Shown here: positions 1 through 7,733 of the stretch, piece after piece
Layout: each line of letters starts with the position of its first letter
How positions within the stretch are numbered: position 1 is the stretch's first letter
Source: Pseudomonadota bacterium
GTDB taxonomy: Bacteria > Myxococcota_A > UBA9160 > PR03
Assembly: GCA_003576805.1 (NCBI GenBank)
Contig: QEVM01000191.1
Span: forward strand, 1 to 33,233
DNA: 33,233 nt
Direction: 5' to 3'
Program-made: the position numbers and the translations under genes
Notes under the pieces: model-generated
What the model was told of the DNA's origin: nothing
Database searches by the model: none
Seen by the model: the letters and a program-made list of their open reading frames with translations, nothing else

Positions 1-621
1 CGCGGTGCCGCCCAGGTAGAGCGCCGCGCCGCCGGCGCGCAGCGCCTGCGCGGCGCGCTCGATGCGGTCGCCGGAGACGGACGCGGGCGCGCTGCGCCGC
101 GCGGGCGCCGCCGCGCCGGGCGATTCGTCCCACTGGCAGTCGGCGGGCACGATCAGCGTCGCGACCTGGCCGGGCGGCGCGAGCGCGGCCTCGATCGCGG
201 CGGCGACGTCGGAGCCGGCGTCCTCGGCGCGGCGCACCGCGCGCACCCAGCCCGACACCGGATTGGCGAGCGAGACGATGTCGCTCGTCAGCGGCGCGTC
301 CGCGCCGAGGTGCCACGTCGCGTGATCGCCGATCACGTTCACGACCGGCGAGCGCGCGCGCCGCGCGTTGTGCAGGTTGGCGATGCCATTGGCGAAGCCG
401 GGGCCGAGGTGGAGCAGCGTCGCGGCGGGCTTGTCCGCCATGCGGCCGTAGCCGTCGGCCGCCCCGGTGCACACGCCCTCGAAGAGCGCGAGCACCGAGC
501 GCATGCCCGCGACGCGGTCGAGCGCGGCGACGAGCGGCATCTCGGTCGTGCCGGGATTCGCGAAGCAGACGTCGACGCCGGATGCGATCGCGGTGCGTAG
601 CAGTGCTTCTGCGCCGTTCAT
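1..621 (-). CDS. Thiamine-diphosphate-dependent enzyme, acetolactate synthase large-subunit-like (3' end outside window)
   Basis: The reverse strand is open from ATG at 621 to the window edge, giving the first 207 residues of an enzyme that should be about 500-550 long. Residues 19-30 ([12 protein letters not shown]) and 46-59 ([14 protein letters not shown]) match the N-terminal pyrimidine-binding domain of TPP enzymes. Glu48 sits where the cofactor-activating glutamate lies. [10 protein letters not shown] and the following [10 protein letters not shown] segment fit the acetolactate synthase/benzoylformate decarboxylase superfamily. Orphan proteins of this type are often called acetolactate synthase large subunit, but no small-subunit gene is seen here, so a role in branched-chain amino acid synthesis is not shown. 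The C-terminal cofactor-binding half is missing only because the window ends. It is divergent from the SRPBCC gene, with 37 bp between starts. The start codon lies in the palindrome CATGGGCCCATG (619-630). Confidence 0.85.
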   Translation of the reverse strand, partial: MNGAEALLRTAIASGVDVCFANPGTTEMPLVAALDRVAGMRSVLALFEGVCTGAADGYGRMADKPAATLLHLGPGFANGIANLHNARRARSPVVNVIGDHATWHLGADAPLTSDIVSLANPVSGWVRAVRRAEDAGSDVAAAIEAALAPPGQVATLIVPADCQWDESPGAAAPARRSAPASVSGDRIERAAQALRAGGAALYLGGTA

Positions 622-627
622 GGGCCC

Positions 628-633
628 ATGCTA
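628..633 (-). promoter_or_regulatory. Candidate -10 box (TAGCAT) of the TPP-enzyme gene
   Basis: Read on the minus strand, TAGCAT is followed by six bases (GGGCCC) and the ATG at 621. A start of transcription 6-7 nt after the box would fall on or next to the ATG, giving a leaderless mRNA. No Shine-Dalgarno sequence can fit in the gap. The box belongs to a set of similarly placed TANNNT boxes in this window. No convincing -35 hexamer was found. Confidence 0.4.
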
Positions 634-658
634 CCAACGCGACCGAGGAGGGCGAGCG

Positions 659-1084
659 ATGTCGGAAGTGAAGGTGAGCGAGACGGTGGCGGCGCCGGCG
701 GCGAAGGTGTGGGACGTGCTCGGCGACTTCGGCGGCGTGATGAAATGGGGCGGTCCGATGATGCAGAGCTGCACGCTCGAAGGCGAGGGCGTCGGCGCGG
801 TGCGGCGCATCGGCCTGGCCGGCGCCCTGGAGATCGCCGAGCGCTGCGAGGCCTACGACGCGGCGAAGCGCTCGCTCTCGTACACGATCATCGGGAAGAG
901 CCCGATCCCGATCCGCGACTACCACTCGACGCTCACCGTCACCGAGACGGGCGCGAGCGAGTGCCGCGTCGACTGGAACGGCCGCTTCGAGCCGGAAGGC
1001 GTGGGCGAGGAGCAGGCGCAGAACATGGTGCGCGGCATCTACACGGGCGGCGTCGCGGGGGTGCGCAAGCTGCTCGGCGTGTGA
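659..1084 (+). CDS. SRPBCC (START/Bet v1-like) family protein
   Basis: This is a 141-residue protein. The opening pattern VSETVAAPAAKVWDVLGDFG, a tryptophan-containing loop after it, and the closing amphipathic helix (EEQAQNMVRGIYTGGVAGVR) match the small polyketide-cyclase/START-like SRPBCC fold. These proteins form a hydrophobic cavity that binds lipids, polyketides or aromatic ligands; the ligand cannot be told from sequence. ATG 659 was chosen because GAGGAG at 645-650 is a strong ribosome binding site at the right distance. A longer frame open from GTG 467 overlaps the divergent TPP gene and is not needed. It has no signal peptide, so it is cytoplasmic. It ends just before a strong hairpin shared with the convergent rpsR gene. 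Confidence 0.85.
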   Translation: MSEVKVSETVAAPAAKVWDVLGDFGGVMKWGGPMMQSCTLEGEGVGAVRRIGLAGALEIAERCEAYDAAKRSLSYTIIGKSPIPIRDYHSTLTVTETGASECRVDWNGRFEPEGVGEEQAQNMVRGIYTGGVAGVRKLLGV

Positions 1085-1100
1085 GCGCGGTCCCGAACGA

Positions 1101-1131
1101 CGAGAGCCGGCGACCGAGTCGCCGGCTCTCG
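1101..1131. terminator. Bidirectional hairpin between convergent SRPBCC and rpsR genes
   Basis: Positions 1101-1113 (CGAGAGCCGGCGA) pair perfectly with 1119-1131 around a five-base loop: a 13-bp stem without mismatch. It lies 17 bp after the SRPBCC stop and 24 bp beyond the rpsR stop, in the gap between converging genes, where a shared terminator is expected. Neither side has a clear run of T, which is common in very GC-rich genomes. Confidence 0.6.
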
Positions 1132-1155
1132 CTGCAATCGGTGCGGACGGAGCTT

Positions 1156-1653
1156 CTAGAAGATCGTCTCGCCGTACGGGAGCAGCGCCAGATGGCGCGC
1201 GCGCTTCACCGCCTCGACGACCTCGCGCTGCTGCCGCGCGGTGTTGCCCGAGATGCGGCGCGGCAGGACCTTGCCCGTCTCGGTCAGAAACATGCGCAGC
1301 ACGCGCGGGTCCTTGTAGTCGACGACGAGGCCCTTGTCCGTCGTGAGCCGCGAGACCTTGGGTCCGCGGAAGGTCTTCTTGCGGAGCTTGCGCGCCTTCT
1401 TGCGCGCCTTGGCGCGCAGGCGGTACTTCAGGCTGCGCGGCGAACCTTCCTCGCGGTCGCCGTAGCCGCCGCGGTCGCCGTACCCGCCGCGATCGCCGCG
1501 CGGGCCGCGGTCGAAGCCGCCGCCGCCGCCACCGAAGCCGCCGCGGTCACCACCGCCGAAGCCGCCGCGGTCGCGGTCGCCGCCGCCGAAGCCGCCGCGA
1601 TCGCCGCCGCCCGGCCCACCACCGTATCCGCCTCGATCTCGATCTTCTTGCAT
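1156..1653 (-). CDS. rpsR: 30S ribosomal protein S18 with a long RGG-rich N-terminal extension
   Basis: Residues about 95-160 of 165 are a clear S18 domain: [25 protein letters not shown] and [12 protein letters not shown] are the family's conserved blocks. S18 binds 16S rRNA with S6 in the platform of the small subunit and is normally 75-90 residues long. Here residues 1-70 are a low-complexity tail with six RGG motifs (Arg7, 19, 29, 37, 55, 61), each followed by Tyr or Phe, mostly preceded by Asp and separated by glycine runs. A lysine/arginine-rich stretch (about 77-95) joins tail and domain. No cysteine is present, so the zinc-ribbon form of S18 is excluded. The gene stands alone: rpsF and rplI, its usual partners, are not adjacent. 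The start is ATG 1653, with a TANNNT box nine bases upstream and no ribosome binding site. Confidence 0.93.
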   Translation of the reverse strand: MQEDRDRGGYGGGPGGGDRGGFGGGDRDRGGFGGGDRGGFGGGGGGFDRGPRGDRGGYGDRGGYGDREEGSPRSLKYRLRAKARKKARKLRKKTFRGPKVSRLTTDKGLVVDYKDPRVLRMFLTETGKVLPRRISGNTARQQREVVEAVKRARHLALLPYGETIF

Positions 1654-1662
1654 GGGGCGCGC

Positions 1663-1668
1663 ACCCTA
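1663..1668 (-). promoter_or_regulatory. Candidate promoter of rpsR (TAGGGT -10 box)
   Basis: On the minus strand TAGGGT lies nine bases before the rpsR ATG, and TTGCGA lies 18 bases further upstream as a plausible -35 element. It sits in the 53-bp gap after the LLM oxidoreductase gene, so rpsR can be transcribed independently of the copper operon. The predicted transcript has almost no leader. Confidence 0.45.
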
Positions 1669-1706
1669 ACAGACCCGGCCCGACGCTCGCAACCGCGCGC
1701 CGCCGC

Positions 1707-2753
1707 TCAGCTCCGGAGCTGCGGGATCACCTCGGCGGCGAAGCGCTCGACGCTCTCCGCGACGGCCGCCGGCGGCAGCCCGCCGAGGTCGAACATCGAG
1801 AGGTGCACATCCAGGCCGAGGGCGTCTCGCGCGGCGGCGATCCGGTCCGCGACCTCCGCGGGGCTGCCGCAGATCGCGACGCCCGCGAGCAGCCGGTCGT
1901 AGTCGAGCTCGACCTTCGCCTTCGCGTGCACGAGCTCGCGCCGGCTCCAGACGCGGTCGACGAACGCGAGATAATTCAGGTAGTAGGGCCGCCACCGCTC
2001 GCGCGCCTCCTGCGTGCTGGCGCCGACGTGGACGTGGTGGCAGCAGCCGACGCGCGCCGCCGCGGGATCGTGACCGGCGGCCTGCCAGCGGCTCCGGTAG
2101 CGCTCGACGAGCGGCCGGAAGTCGAGCGCGGGCGCCAGCACGCTCGGCAGCATCAGCGGCAGGCCGAGCTCGGCGGCGAGATCGACCGAGTGCGGCGAGC
2201 TGCCGCCGCCCACCCAGATCGGCGGGTGCGGGCGCTGCACCGGCCGCGGCTCCACCGTGACCGCGTCGAGCGGCGCGCGGAAGCGCCCCGACCAGCGCAC
2301 TTCGGTCTCGCTCCACAGGCGCCGCAGCAGCGCGAGGTTCTCGCGGAAGCGCTCGCGGCTCTCGTCGGTCTTCTGGCCGAACGCCTCGTAGGCGTCGACG
2401 AGGATGCCGCGGCCCGCGACCAGCTCGACGCGCCCGTCCGAGATCGCGTCCACCGTCGCGTAGTCCTCCGCGACGCGCACCGGATCCAGGTTCGCGAGCA
2501 GCGTGACCGCGGTGCCGAGCCGGATGCGCCGCGTGCGCGCCGCGATCGCCGCGAGCAGCACCGGCGGCGACGCGAGCACGTAGTCGCAGAAGTGGTGCTC
2601 GCCGAGCCAGACCGAGTCGAAGCCGACGGACTCCGAGAGGACCGCCTCCTCGAGGATCGCGCGGTGGCGCTCCGCGGGCGTCGGGCGCGCGCCGCTCGTG
2701 GGATCGGCGAGGCAGTCGCCGAGCGAGAGCAGGCCGATCTCGAGATCGCGCAT
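1707..2753 (-). CDS. LLM class flavin-dependent oxidoreductase (luciferase-like)
   Basis: A 348-residue protein of the bacterial luciferase/F420-dependent TIM-barrel superfamily. Landmarks are GFDSVWLGEHHF (about 44-55), RIRLGTAVTLL, DPVRVAEDYATVDAISDGRVEL (split here by the usual DxxSxGR motif) and the PPIWVGGGSS segment followed by a second helix-rich half. Members oxidise organic substrates with FMNH2 or F420H2; the electron donor and substrate cannot be read from the sequence. The ATG at 2753 lies three bases after the stop of the CusF-like gene, so it is co-transcribed as the last gene of the copper operon. A role in copper stress is only suggested by position. It is followed by a 53-bp gap and rpsR. 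Confidence 0.9.
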   Translation of the reverse strand: MRDLEIGLLSLGDCLADPTSGARPTPAERHRAILEEAVLSESVGFDSVWLGEHHFCDYVLASPPVLLAAIAARTRRIRLGTAVTLLANLDPVRVAEDYATVDAISDGRVELVAGRGILVDAYEAFGQKTDESRERFRENLALLRRLWSETEVRWSGRFRAPLDAVTVEPRPVQRPHPPIWVGGGSSPHSVDLAAELGLPLMLPSVLAPALDFRPLVERYRSRWQAAGHDPAAARVGCCHHVHVGASTQEARERWRPYYLNYLAFVDRVWSRRELVHAKAKVELDYDRLLAGVAICGSPAEVADRIAAARDALGLDVHLSMFDLGGLPPAAVAESVERFAAEVIPQLRS

Positions 2754-2756
2754 CGA

Positions 2757-3086
2757 CTAGCGCGGTCGCACGCCGGTCACGAAGTACTCGCCGTCGCGCA
2801 CCTCGACGTCGAACTCGACCTTCGCGCCGGGCGACACGCCCTCGAGGACCTTCGGGTCCGACACCGAGAACGTCATCACCATCGCGCCCATGACGCCGGG
2901 GATCTCGCCGTGGTCGAGCGTGATTTCCTGCTTCTCGACGCTGACGCCGGCGACGGTGCCCTTGCCGGTGCCCTGCGTCGGCGCCTCGCTTCCGCCGCCG
3001 CACGCGGCGAGCGAGAGTCCGAGCGCGAGCACGAGCGCGGCGCCCAGCGATGCGATGCCCGAACGCGTGATCCCAGAGCGAGTCAT
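2757..3086 (-). CDS. CusF-like copper-binding lipoprotein
   Basis: This 109-residue protein has a lipoprotein signal (LGLSLAAC, lipidated Cys29), then a GGGSEAPTQGTGKG linker, then a small OB-fold of the CusF/CusA-C-terminal type. In CusF, Cu(I)/Ag(I) is bound by one His, two Met and a capping Trp. Here His59, Met69 and Met71 are in place (DHGEIPGVMGAMVMTF), but the Trp position is occupied by Met66, which may act as a further thioether ligand or simply leave the site uncapped. CusF hands copper to the CusB/CusA pump in the periplasm. Its ATG overlaps the cusA stop as ATGA, so the two are translationally coupled. The lipid anchor differs from the soluble E. coli CusF. Confidence 0.85.
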   Translation of the reverse strand: MTRSGITRSGIASLGAALVLALGLSLAACGGGSEAPTQGTGKGTVAGVSVEKQEITLDHGEIPGVMGAMVMTFSVSDPKVLEGVSPGAKVEFDVEVRDGEYFVTGVRPR

Positions 3087-6000
3087 TCCGTCGTCCCTCC
3101 CGGCAGCGAGCGCTGCTTCCAGATCGCGAAGAGCGCAGGATAGACGAGAAGCTCGAGCGCGAACGAGGTCACGAGGCCCCCGACCATCGGCGCCGCGATG
3201 CGCTTCATCACGTCGGCGCCGGCGCCGGCGCTCCAGAGTAGCGGCAGCAGGCCCGCGATCGTGGCGATCACGGTCATCGCCTTCGGCCGGATGCGGCGCG
3301 CGGCGCCCTCGACGATCGACTCCTCGAGGTCGGCCATCGTGCGCATGCGGCCCGCCGCGACGTGCGCGCGGTGCGCGAGCGTCAGGTAGAGCAGCATCAC
3401 GACGCCGGTCTCCGCGTCGAGCCCCGCCAGCGCGATGATGCCGACCCACACCGCGATCGAGAGGTGGTAGTCGAGCGCCCAGAGCAGCCACACCGCGCCG
3501 ACCAGCGAGAACGGCACGGCGAGCAGCACCATCGCGGTCTCGACGGCCGAGCCGGTGTTCCAGTAGAGCAGCAGGGCGACGAGCAGCAGCGTCAGCGGCA
3601 CGACCACGAGCAGCCGGTCGCGCGCGCGCTCCCACGCCTCGAACTGGCCCGCCCACTCGACGCGCACGCCGGTCGGGAGCTGCACGCGCTCGGCGACCGC
3701 GCGCTTCGCGTCGGCGACGTAGTCCACGATCGGGCGGTCGGCGACGTTGACCGACACGAGCCCGACGACGCGGCCCGCCTCGCTGCGCACCATGTCCGGG
3801 CCCATCGCGAAGCGCACGTCGGCGAGCTGGCCGAGCGGCACCTGCGCGCCGTCGGCGTTGCGCACGAGAACGCGCCCCAGCGCGTCCACGTCTTCGCGGA
3901 AGTCGCGCGCGTAGCGCACCGCGATCGGGTAGCGCTCCCGCCCCTCGACGGTCTGCGCGATCGTCATGCCGCCGAGCGCCGACTCGACGACCTCGGAGAC
4001 GTCGCGCACGCGCAGCCCGTGACGCGCGATGGCGTCGCGGTCCACCGAGACGTCGAGATAGAAGCCGCCCGTCAGGCGCTCCGCGAAGGCGCTGCGCGTG
4101 CCGTCCACCTCCGCGAGCGCCTGCTCGATCGCCTGCGCGGCGCGGTCGATGGTCGCGAGGTCGGGGCCGTACACCTTGATGCCGAGCTGCGCGCGCACGC
4201 CGGTCGAGAGCATCTCGTTGCGCGTCTGGATCGGCATCCACCAGGTGTTCGGCATGCCGGGGTAGCGGAGCTTCTCGTCCATCTCCTGCACGAGCCGCGC
4301 GTAGGTCATGCCGGGACGCCACTCCGACTCGGGCTTGAGCTGGATCACGGTCTCGACCATCGAGAGCGGCGCGGGATCGGTCGCGCTGTCGGCGCGGCCG
4401 ATCTTCCCGAACACGCTCGCCACCTCGGGGAACGCGGCGAGCTCGCGGTCCTGCATCTGGAGCACGCGCACCGCCTCGGTGATCGGCATGCCGGGCGGCG
4501 CGGTCGGCATGTAGAGGATGGTGCCCTCGTTGAGCGGCGGCATGAACTCGGTGCCGAGCGAGAGGTACACCGGCACCGTGCCGAGCGTGACGAGCGCCGC
4601 GCCCGCGACGACGAAGCCCCGCCAGCGCACCACGAAGCGCACGACCGGCGCGTAGCCGCGCACCAGGAGGTGCGTCACGGGGTTCTCGTGCTCGCCGCGG
4701 ATGCGGCCGCGGATCGCGAGCACGGCGAGCGCGGGCGTCAGCGTGACGGAGAGCAGCGCGGCGAAGCCCATCGCGTAGGTCTTGGTGTAGGCGAGCGGCT
4801 TGAACAGGCGTCCCTCGAGCGACTGGAACGCGAAGATCGGCACGAACGAGACGGTGATCACGAGCAGCGCGAAGAAGACGCTCGGGCCGACGGCCGCGCG
4901 GGCGTGCTCCCAGTCCTCCAGGCGCTTGTGTACGTTCTCGACCAGCACGATGGAGGCGTCGACCATGGCGCCGATCGCGACCGCGATGCCGCCGAGGGAC
5001 ATCAGGTTGGCGGTGATGTTCTGCTGGAGCATCGGGATGAACGCGAGCAGCGCTGGAGCATCGGGATGAACGCGAGCAGCACGCCGACGGGAATGGTGAG
5101 GATCGGAATCAGCGCGCTGCGCGCGTGGAGCAGGAACAGGAACACGACCAGCGAGACGATCGCGAGCTCCTCGACGAGCGCGCGGCGCAGCGTGTCGGTG
5201 GCGGCGCGGATCAGCTCGGAGCGGTCGTAGACGGGCACGATCTCGACGCCCGCGGGCAGCGAGGGCGCGAGCTCGGCGATGCGCGCCTTCACCGCGTCGA
5301 TCACGGCCAGCGCGTTCTGGCCGGAGCGCATCACGACGATGCCGCCGACGACCTCGCCCTCGCCGCCGAGCTCCGCGACGCCGCGCCGCATGTCGGGCCC
5401 GAACGCGACGGTGCCGACGTCGCCGACGGTGACGGGCGCGCCGTCGCCCGCGCGCAGCGCGATCTTGCGCAGATCGTCCGGGCTCGTGACGTAGCCGCGG
5501 CCGCGCACGACGTACTCGTGGCCCGCCAGCTCGAGCACGCGCCCGCCGCTGTCCTCGTTCGAGGCGCGCACGGCGTCGATCACTTCGCCGAGCGAGATGC
5601 CGAGCGCGGCGAGGCGCGTGGGATCGAGCAGGATCTGGTACTGCCGCACCCAGCCGCCGAGCGACGCCACCTCGGCGACGCCGGGGATCGACGCGAGCGC
5701 GTAGCGCAGGTTCCAGTCCTGCAGGCTGCGCAGCTCGGCGAGGTCGAGCGCGCCGCTGCGATCCACCAGCGCGTACTCGAACACCCAGCCGACGCCCGTC
5801 GCGTCGGGACCGAGGATCGGCACGACGCCGGACGGGAGCTGCGACTGGACGCCCGAGAGGTACTCGAGCACGCGGCTGCGCGCCCAGTAGAGGTCGGTGC
5901 CGTCGTCGAAGATCGCGTACACGAACGAGAGCCCGAAGAAGGACTGCCCGCGCACCGCGCGCACGCCCGGCGCGGCGAGCAGCTTCGACGAGATCGGATA

Positions 6001-6231
6001 CGTGATCTGGTCCTCGACGAGGTCCGCCGAGCGTCCCTGCCACTCGGTGTACACGATCACCTGGACGTCCGAGAGGTCGGGGATCGCGTCGAGCGGGACG
6101 TTGCGCACCGACCACACGCCCCACGCGGCGCTCGCCGCGACGAGCAGCAGCGTGACGCCGGGATGGCGCGCGCACGCGGCGATGATCCATGCGATGGGAC
6201 CGCGCGACGGGGCGTCGCTCGGCGCCGCCAT
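3083..6231 (-). pseudogene. cusA: CusA-type copper/silver RND efflux pump, reading frame broken by a 29-bp tandem duplication
   Basis: Two frames together encode a heavy-metal RND pump. Frame one runs from ATG 6231 (NVPLDAIPDLSDVQVIV and the rest of the N-terminal half) to IPVGVLLAFIPMLQ, then enters nonsense and stops at 5002. Frame two resumes at QQNITANLMSLGG and continues through VDASIVLVENVHKRLE (transmembrane helix 4), RNEMLSTGVR (the Met ligand region of CusA) and DAETGVVMLLYL to the stop at 3083. Removing one copy of the 29-bp repeat at 5023-5080 restores a single frame of 1039 residues, the normal size of CusA. The helix 4 sequence resembles Cu/Ag pumps more than CzcA. The start overlaps the cusB stop as TGATG. 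If the duplication is real the pump is lost; if it is an assembly error the gene is intact. Confidence 0.9.
5023..5080. repeat. Exact 29-bp tandem duplication inside cusA
   Basis: Bases 5023-5051 are repeated without any change at 5052-5080 (unit begins GCTGGAGCATCGGG). The flanking bases differ (5022 T versus 5051 C; 5081 A versus 5052 G), so the unit is exactly 29 bp. Since 29 is not a multiple of three, it shifts the cusA frame. The duplicated stretch encodes the AFIPMLQ region at the edge of a transmembrane helix. Confidence 0.95.
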
Positions 6232-7733
6232 CACCAGCTCTCCAGCGCGGCGCGCAGCCGGCTCTCGCCCGACACCAGAAAGGTGCCCGAGACGACGACG
6301 GCCTGGCCGGCCTCGAGGCCGCCGAGGATTTCGACGCGCCCGTCGCTCGTGCGGCCGGTCTCCACCTGCTGCGGGCGCAGCCTGCCTTCGCCGAGATCGA
6401 GGAACACGAAGCTGCGATCGCCCGCGTGGAGCACCGCCGAGTCGGGCACGGTCAGGCGCTCGCCGAGCGGCTGGCGCAGCGTCACGGTCGCGTACATGTC
6501 GGGGCGCAGCGCGCCGGCGGGATTCGGCATCTCGAGCCGCACGCGCGCGGTGCGGCGGTCGGCCTGGAGCGACGGGTACACGTACGCGACGCGCGCCTCG
6601 AAGCGCTGGCCCGGCAGGTAGGGCAGGGTGACCTCCGCGGGCGTGCCGACCGCGACGTGCGCCAGCTCCGCCTCGTACACCTCGGCCTCGATCCACACGC
6701 GGCCGAGCGGCGCGATGCGGTACACGCGCTGGCCCATCGCGACGGCGCTGCCCGCGACGATCTCCTTCTCGACCACGTAGCCCGACGCGGGCGCGCGGAT
6801 CGGCACGTACTCCTGCGGCGCGCCGCGGCGCGCGATCGCCGCGACGTCGCCGGACTCGAGGCCCCACAGCCGCAGGCGCCGCTCCGCCGCGGCGGCGAGC
6901 GAGCCGCCGCGCTCGGGCGCGCTCGTGCCGCGCGCGGCGCGGCTCGCGCGCAGCGCCTCCAGGTACTCGCGCTGCGCCGCGAAGATCTCGGGGCTGTAGA
7001 GCGTGAAGAGCACCTGCCCCTTCTCGACCGGCGCGCCGAGCGCGTCGGCCTGTACCTCGCCGACGAAGCCGCCGACGCGCAGCGTGACGTCGCGCAGCGC
7101 GGTCTCGTCCCAGGTGACGCGTCCGACGGCGCGCACCGAGGCGGTCTGCTCCTCGCGCCGCGCCGGCTCGCTGCGCACGCCGATCTGGCGCAGCCGCGCC
7201 GGATCGAAGCGGAACTCGCCGGGATGGCGCTCGTGCGCGGCCGCGCCCGCCGGCGCCGCGCTGCCGTCGTGCTCCGCGTGCGCGGCTTCGGGGGACGTGC
7301 CGCCCGCGCCTTCGAGCCGCAGGCCCGGCGTGCCGACGGTGAGCGAGCCGCTCGCCTCCGCCGCGGCCCCGCTCGGGCGGTGCACGCGGATCGCGACCTG
7401 CCAGGTGCCGCCCATCTCGAGCCGGTACGCGGCCCGGTAGCGGCCGTCGCCGAGCGGCTCGACGCTGGCCGCGCCGCCCATCGCCGCCATCGCGCCCATC
7501 GGCGGCATGCGCACGTCCACCTCGACGTGCGCGTCCTCGATCGGCGCGCCCGCGGCGTCGCGCAGCTCGACGAGGAGCTCGTTCGGCCCGACGCGCGACG
7601 CGGCGGGCGCCACCGACGCCGCGATCTCGACGTCGCCGGCGCGCGCGCGCACCGGCTCGGAGCGGTCGCCGCCGCACGCGAGGAGGACGGCGATCGCGAG
7701 CGACACGACGGTGCGTCGGTTGCGGTCACTCAT
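6231..7733 (-). CDS. cusB: CusB-like periplasmic adaptor with N-terminal FixH/YtkA-like domain
   Basis: A 500-residue lipoprotein (VLLAC, Cys20) combining two parts. Residues about 38-135 resemble the beta-sandwich FixH/YtkA family (NELLVELRDAAGAPIEDAHV, then a methionine-rich MPPMGAMAAMGG loop and GGTWQVAIRV). A His-rich linker (about 152-170) follows. Residues about 175-500 form the membrane-fusion adaptor: VGRVTWDET, FTLYSPEIFAAQREYL (start of the hairpin), APASGYVVEKEIVAG (lipoyl half) and the beta-barrel and membrane-proximal ending. It bridges the RND pump and outer-membrane channel and is thought to pass Cu(I)/Ag(I) to CusA. The Met loop and His linker could add metal sites (inference). 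Its ATG overlaps the cusC stop by eight bases, and its stop overlaps the cusA start by one. Confidence 0.92.
   Translation of the reverse strand: MSDRNRRTVVSLAIAVLLACGGDRSEPVRARAGDVEIAASVAPAASRVGPNELLVELRDAAGAPIEDAHVEVDVRMPPMGAMAAMGGAASVEPLGDGRYRAAYRLEMGGTWQVAIRVHRPSGAAAEASGSLTVGTPGLRLEGAGGTSPEAAHAEHDGSAAPAGAAAHERHPGEFRFDPARLRQIGVRSEPARREEQTASVRAVGRVTWDETALRDVTLRVGGFVGEVQADALGAPVEKGQVLFTLYSPEIFAAQREYLEALRASRAARGTSAPERGGSLAAAAERRLRLWGLESGDVAAIARRGAPQEYVPIRAPASGYVVEKEIVAGSAVAMGQRVYRIAPLGRVWIEAEVYEAELAHVAVGTPAEVTLPYLPGQRFEARVAYVYPSLQADRRTARVRLEMPNPAGALRPDMYATVTLRQPLGERLTVPDSAVLHAGDRSFVFLDLGEGRLRPQQVETGRTSDGRVEILGGLEAGQAVVVSGTFLVSGESRLRAALESW

Noticed and set aside
467..658. N-terminal extension of the SRPBCC protein
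   Set aside because: It overlaps the divergent TPP gene, and ATG 659 has a strong GAGGAG site.
1428..1664. Ala-rich 78-residue minus-strand frame over the rpsR repeat region
   Set aside because: It is an out-of-frame reading of the Gly/Arg codon repeats of the S18 tail.
628..1902. Plus-strand 424-residue frame across the SRPBCC gene and rpsR
   Set aside because: Composition is Arg/Ala-rich without domains, and it overlaps two recognisable genes plus the terminator hairpin.
3362..5230. 622-residue plus-strand frame opposite cusA, and similar long frames opposite other genes
   Set aside because: The opposite strand encodes a recognisable protein in each case. The plus-strand products are Arg/His/Ala-rich with no domains, as expected for GC-rich shadow frames.
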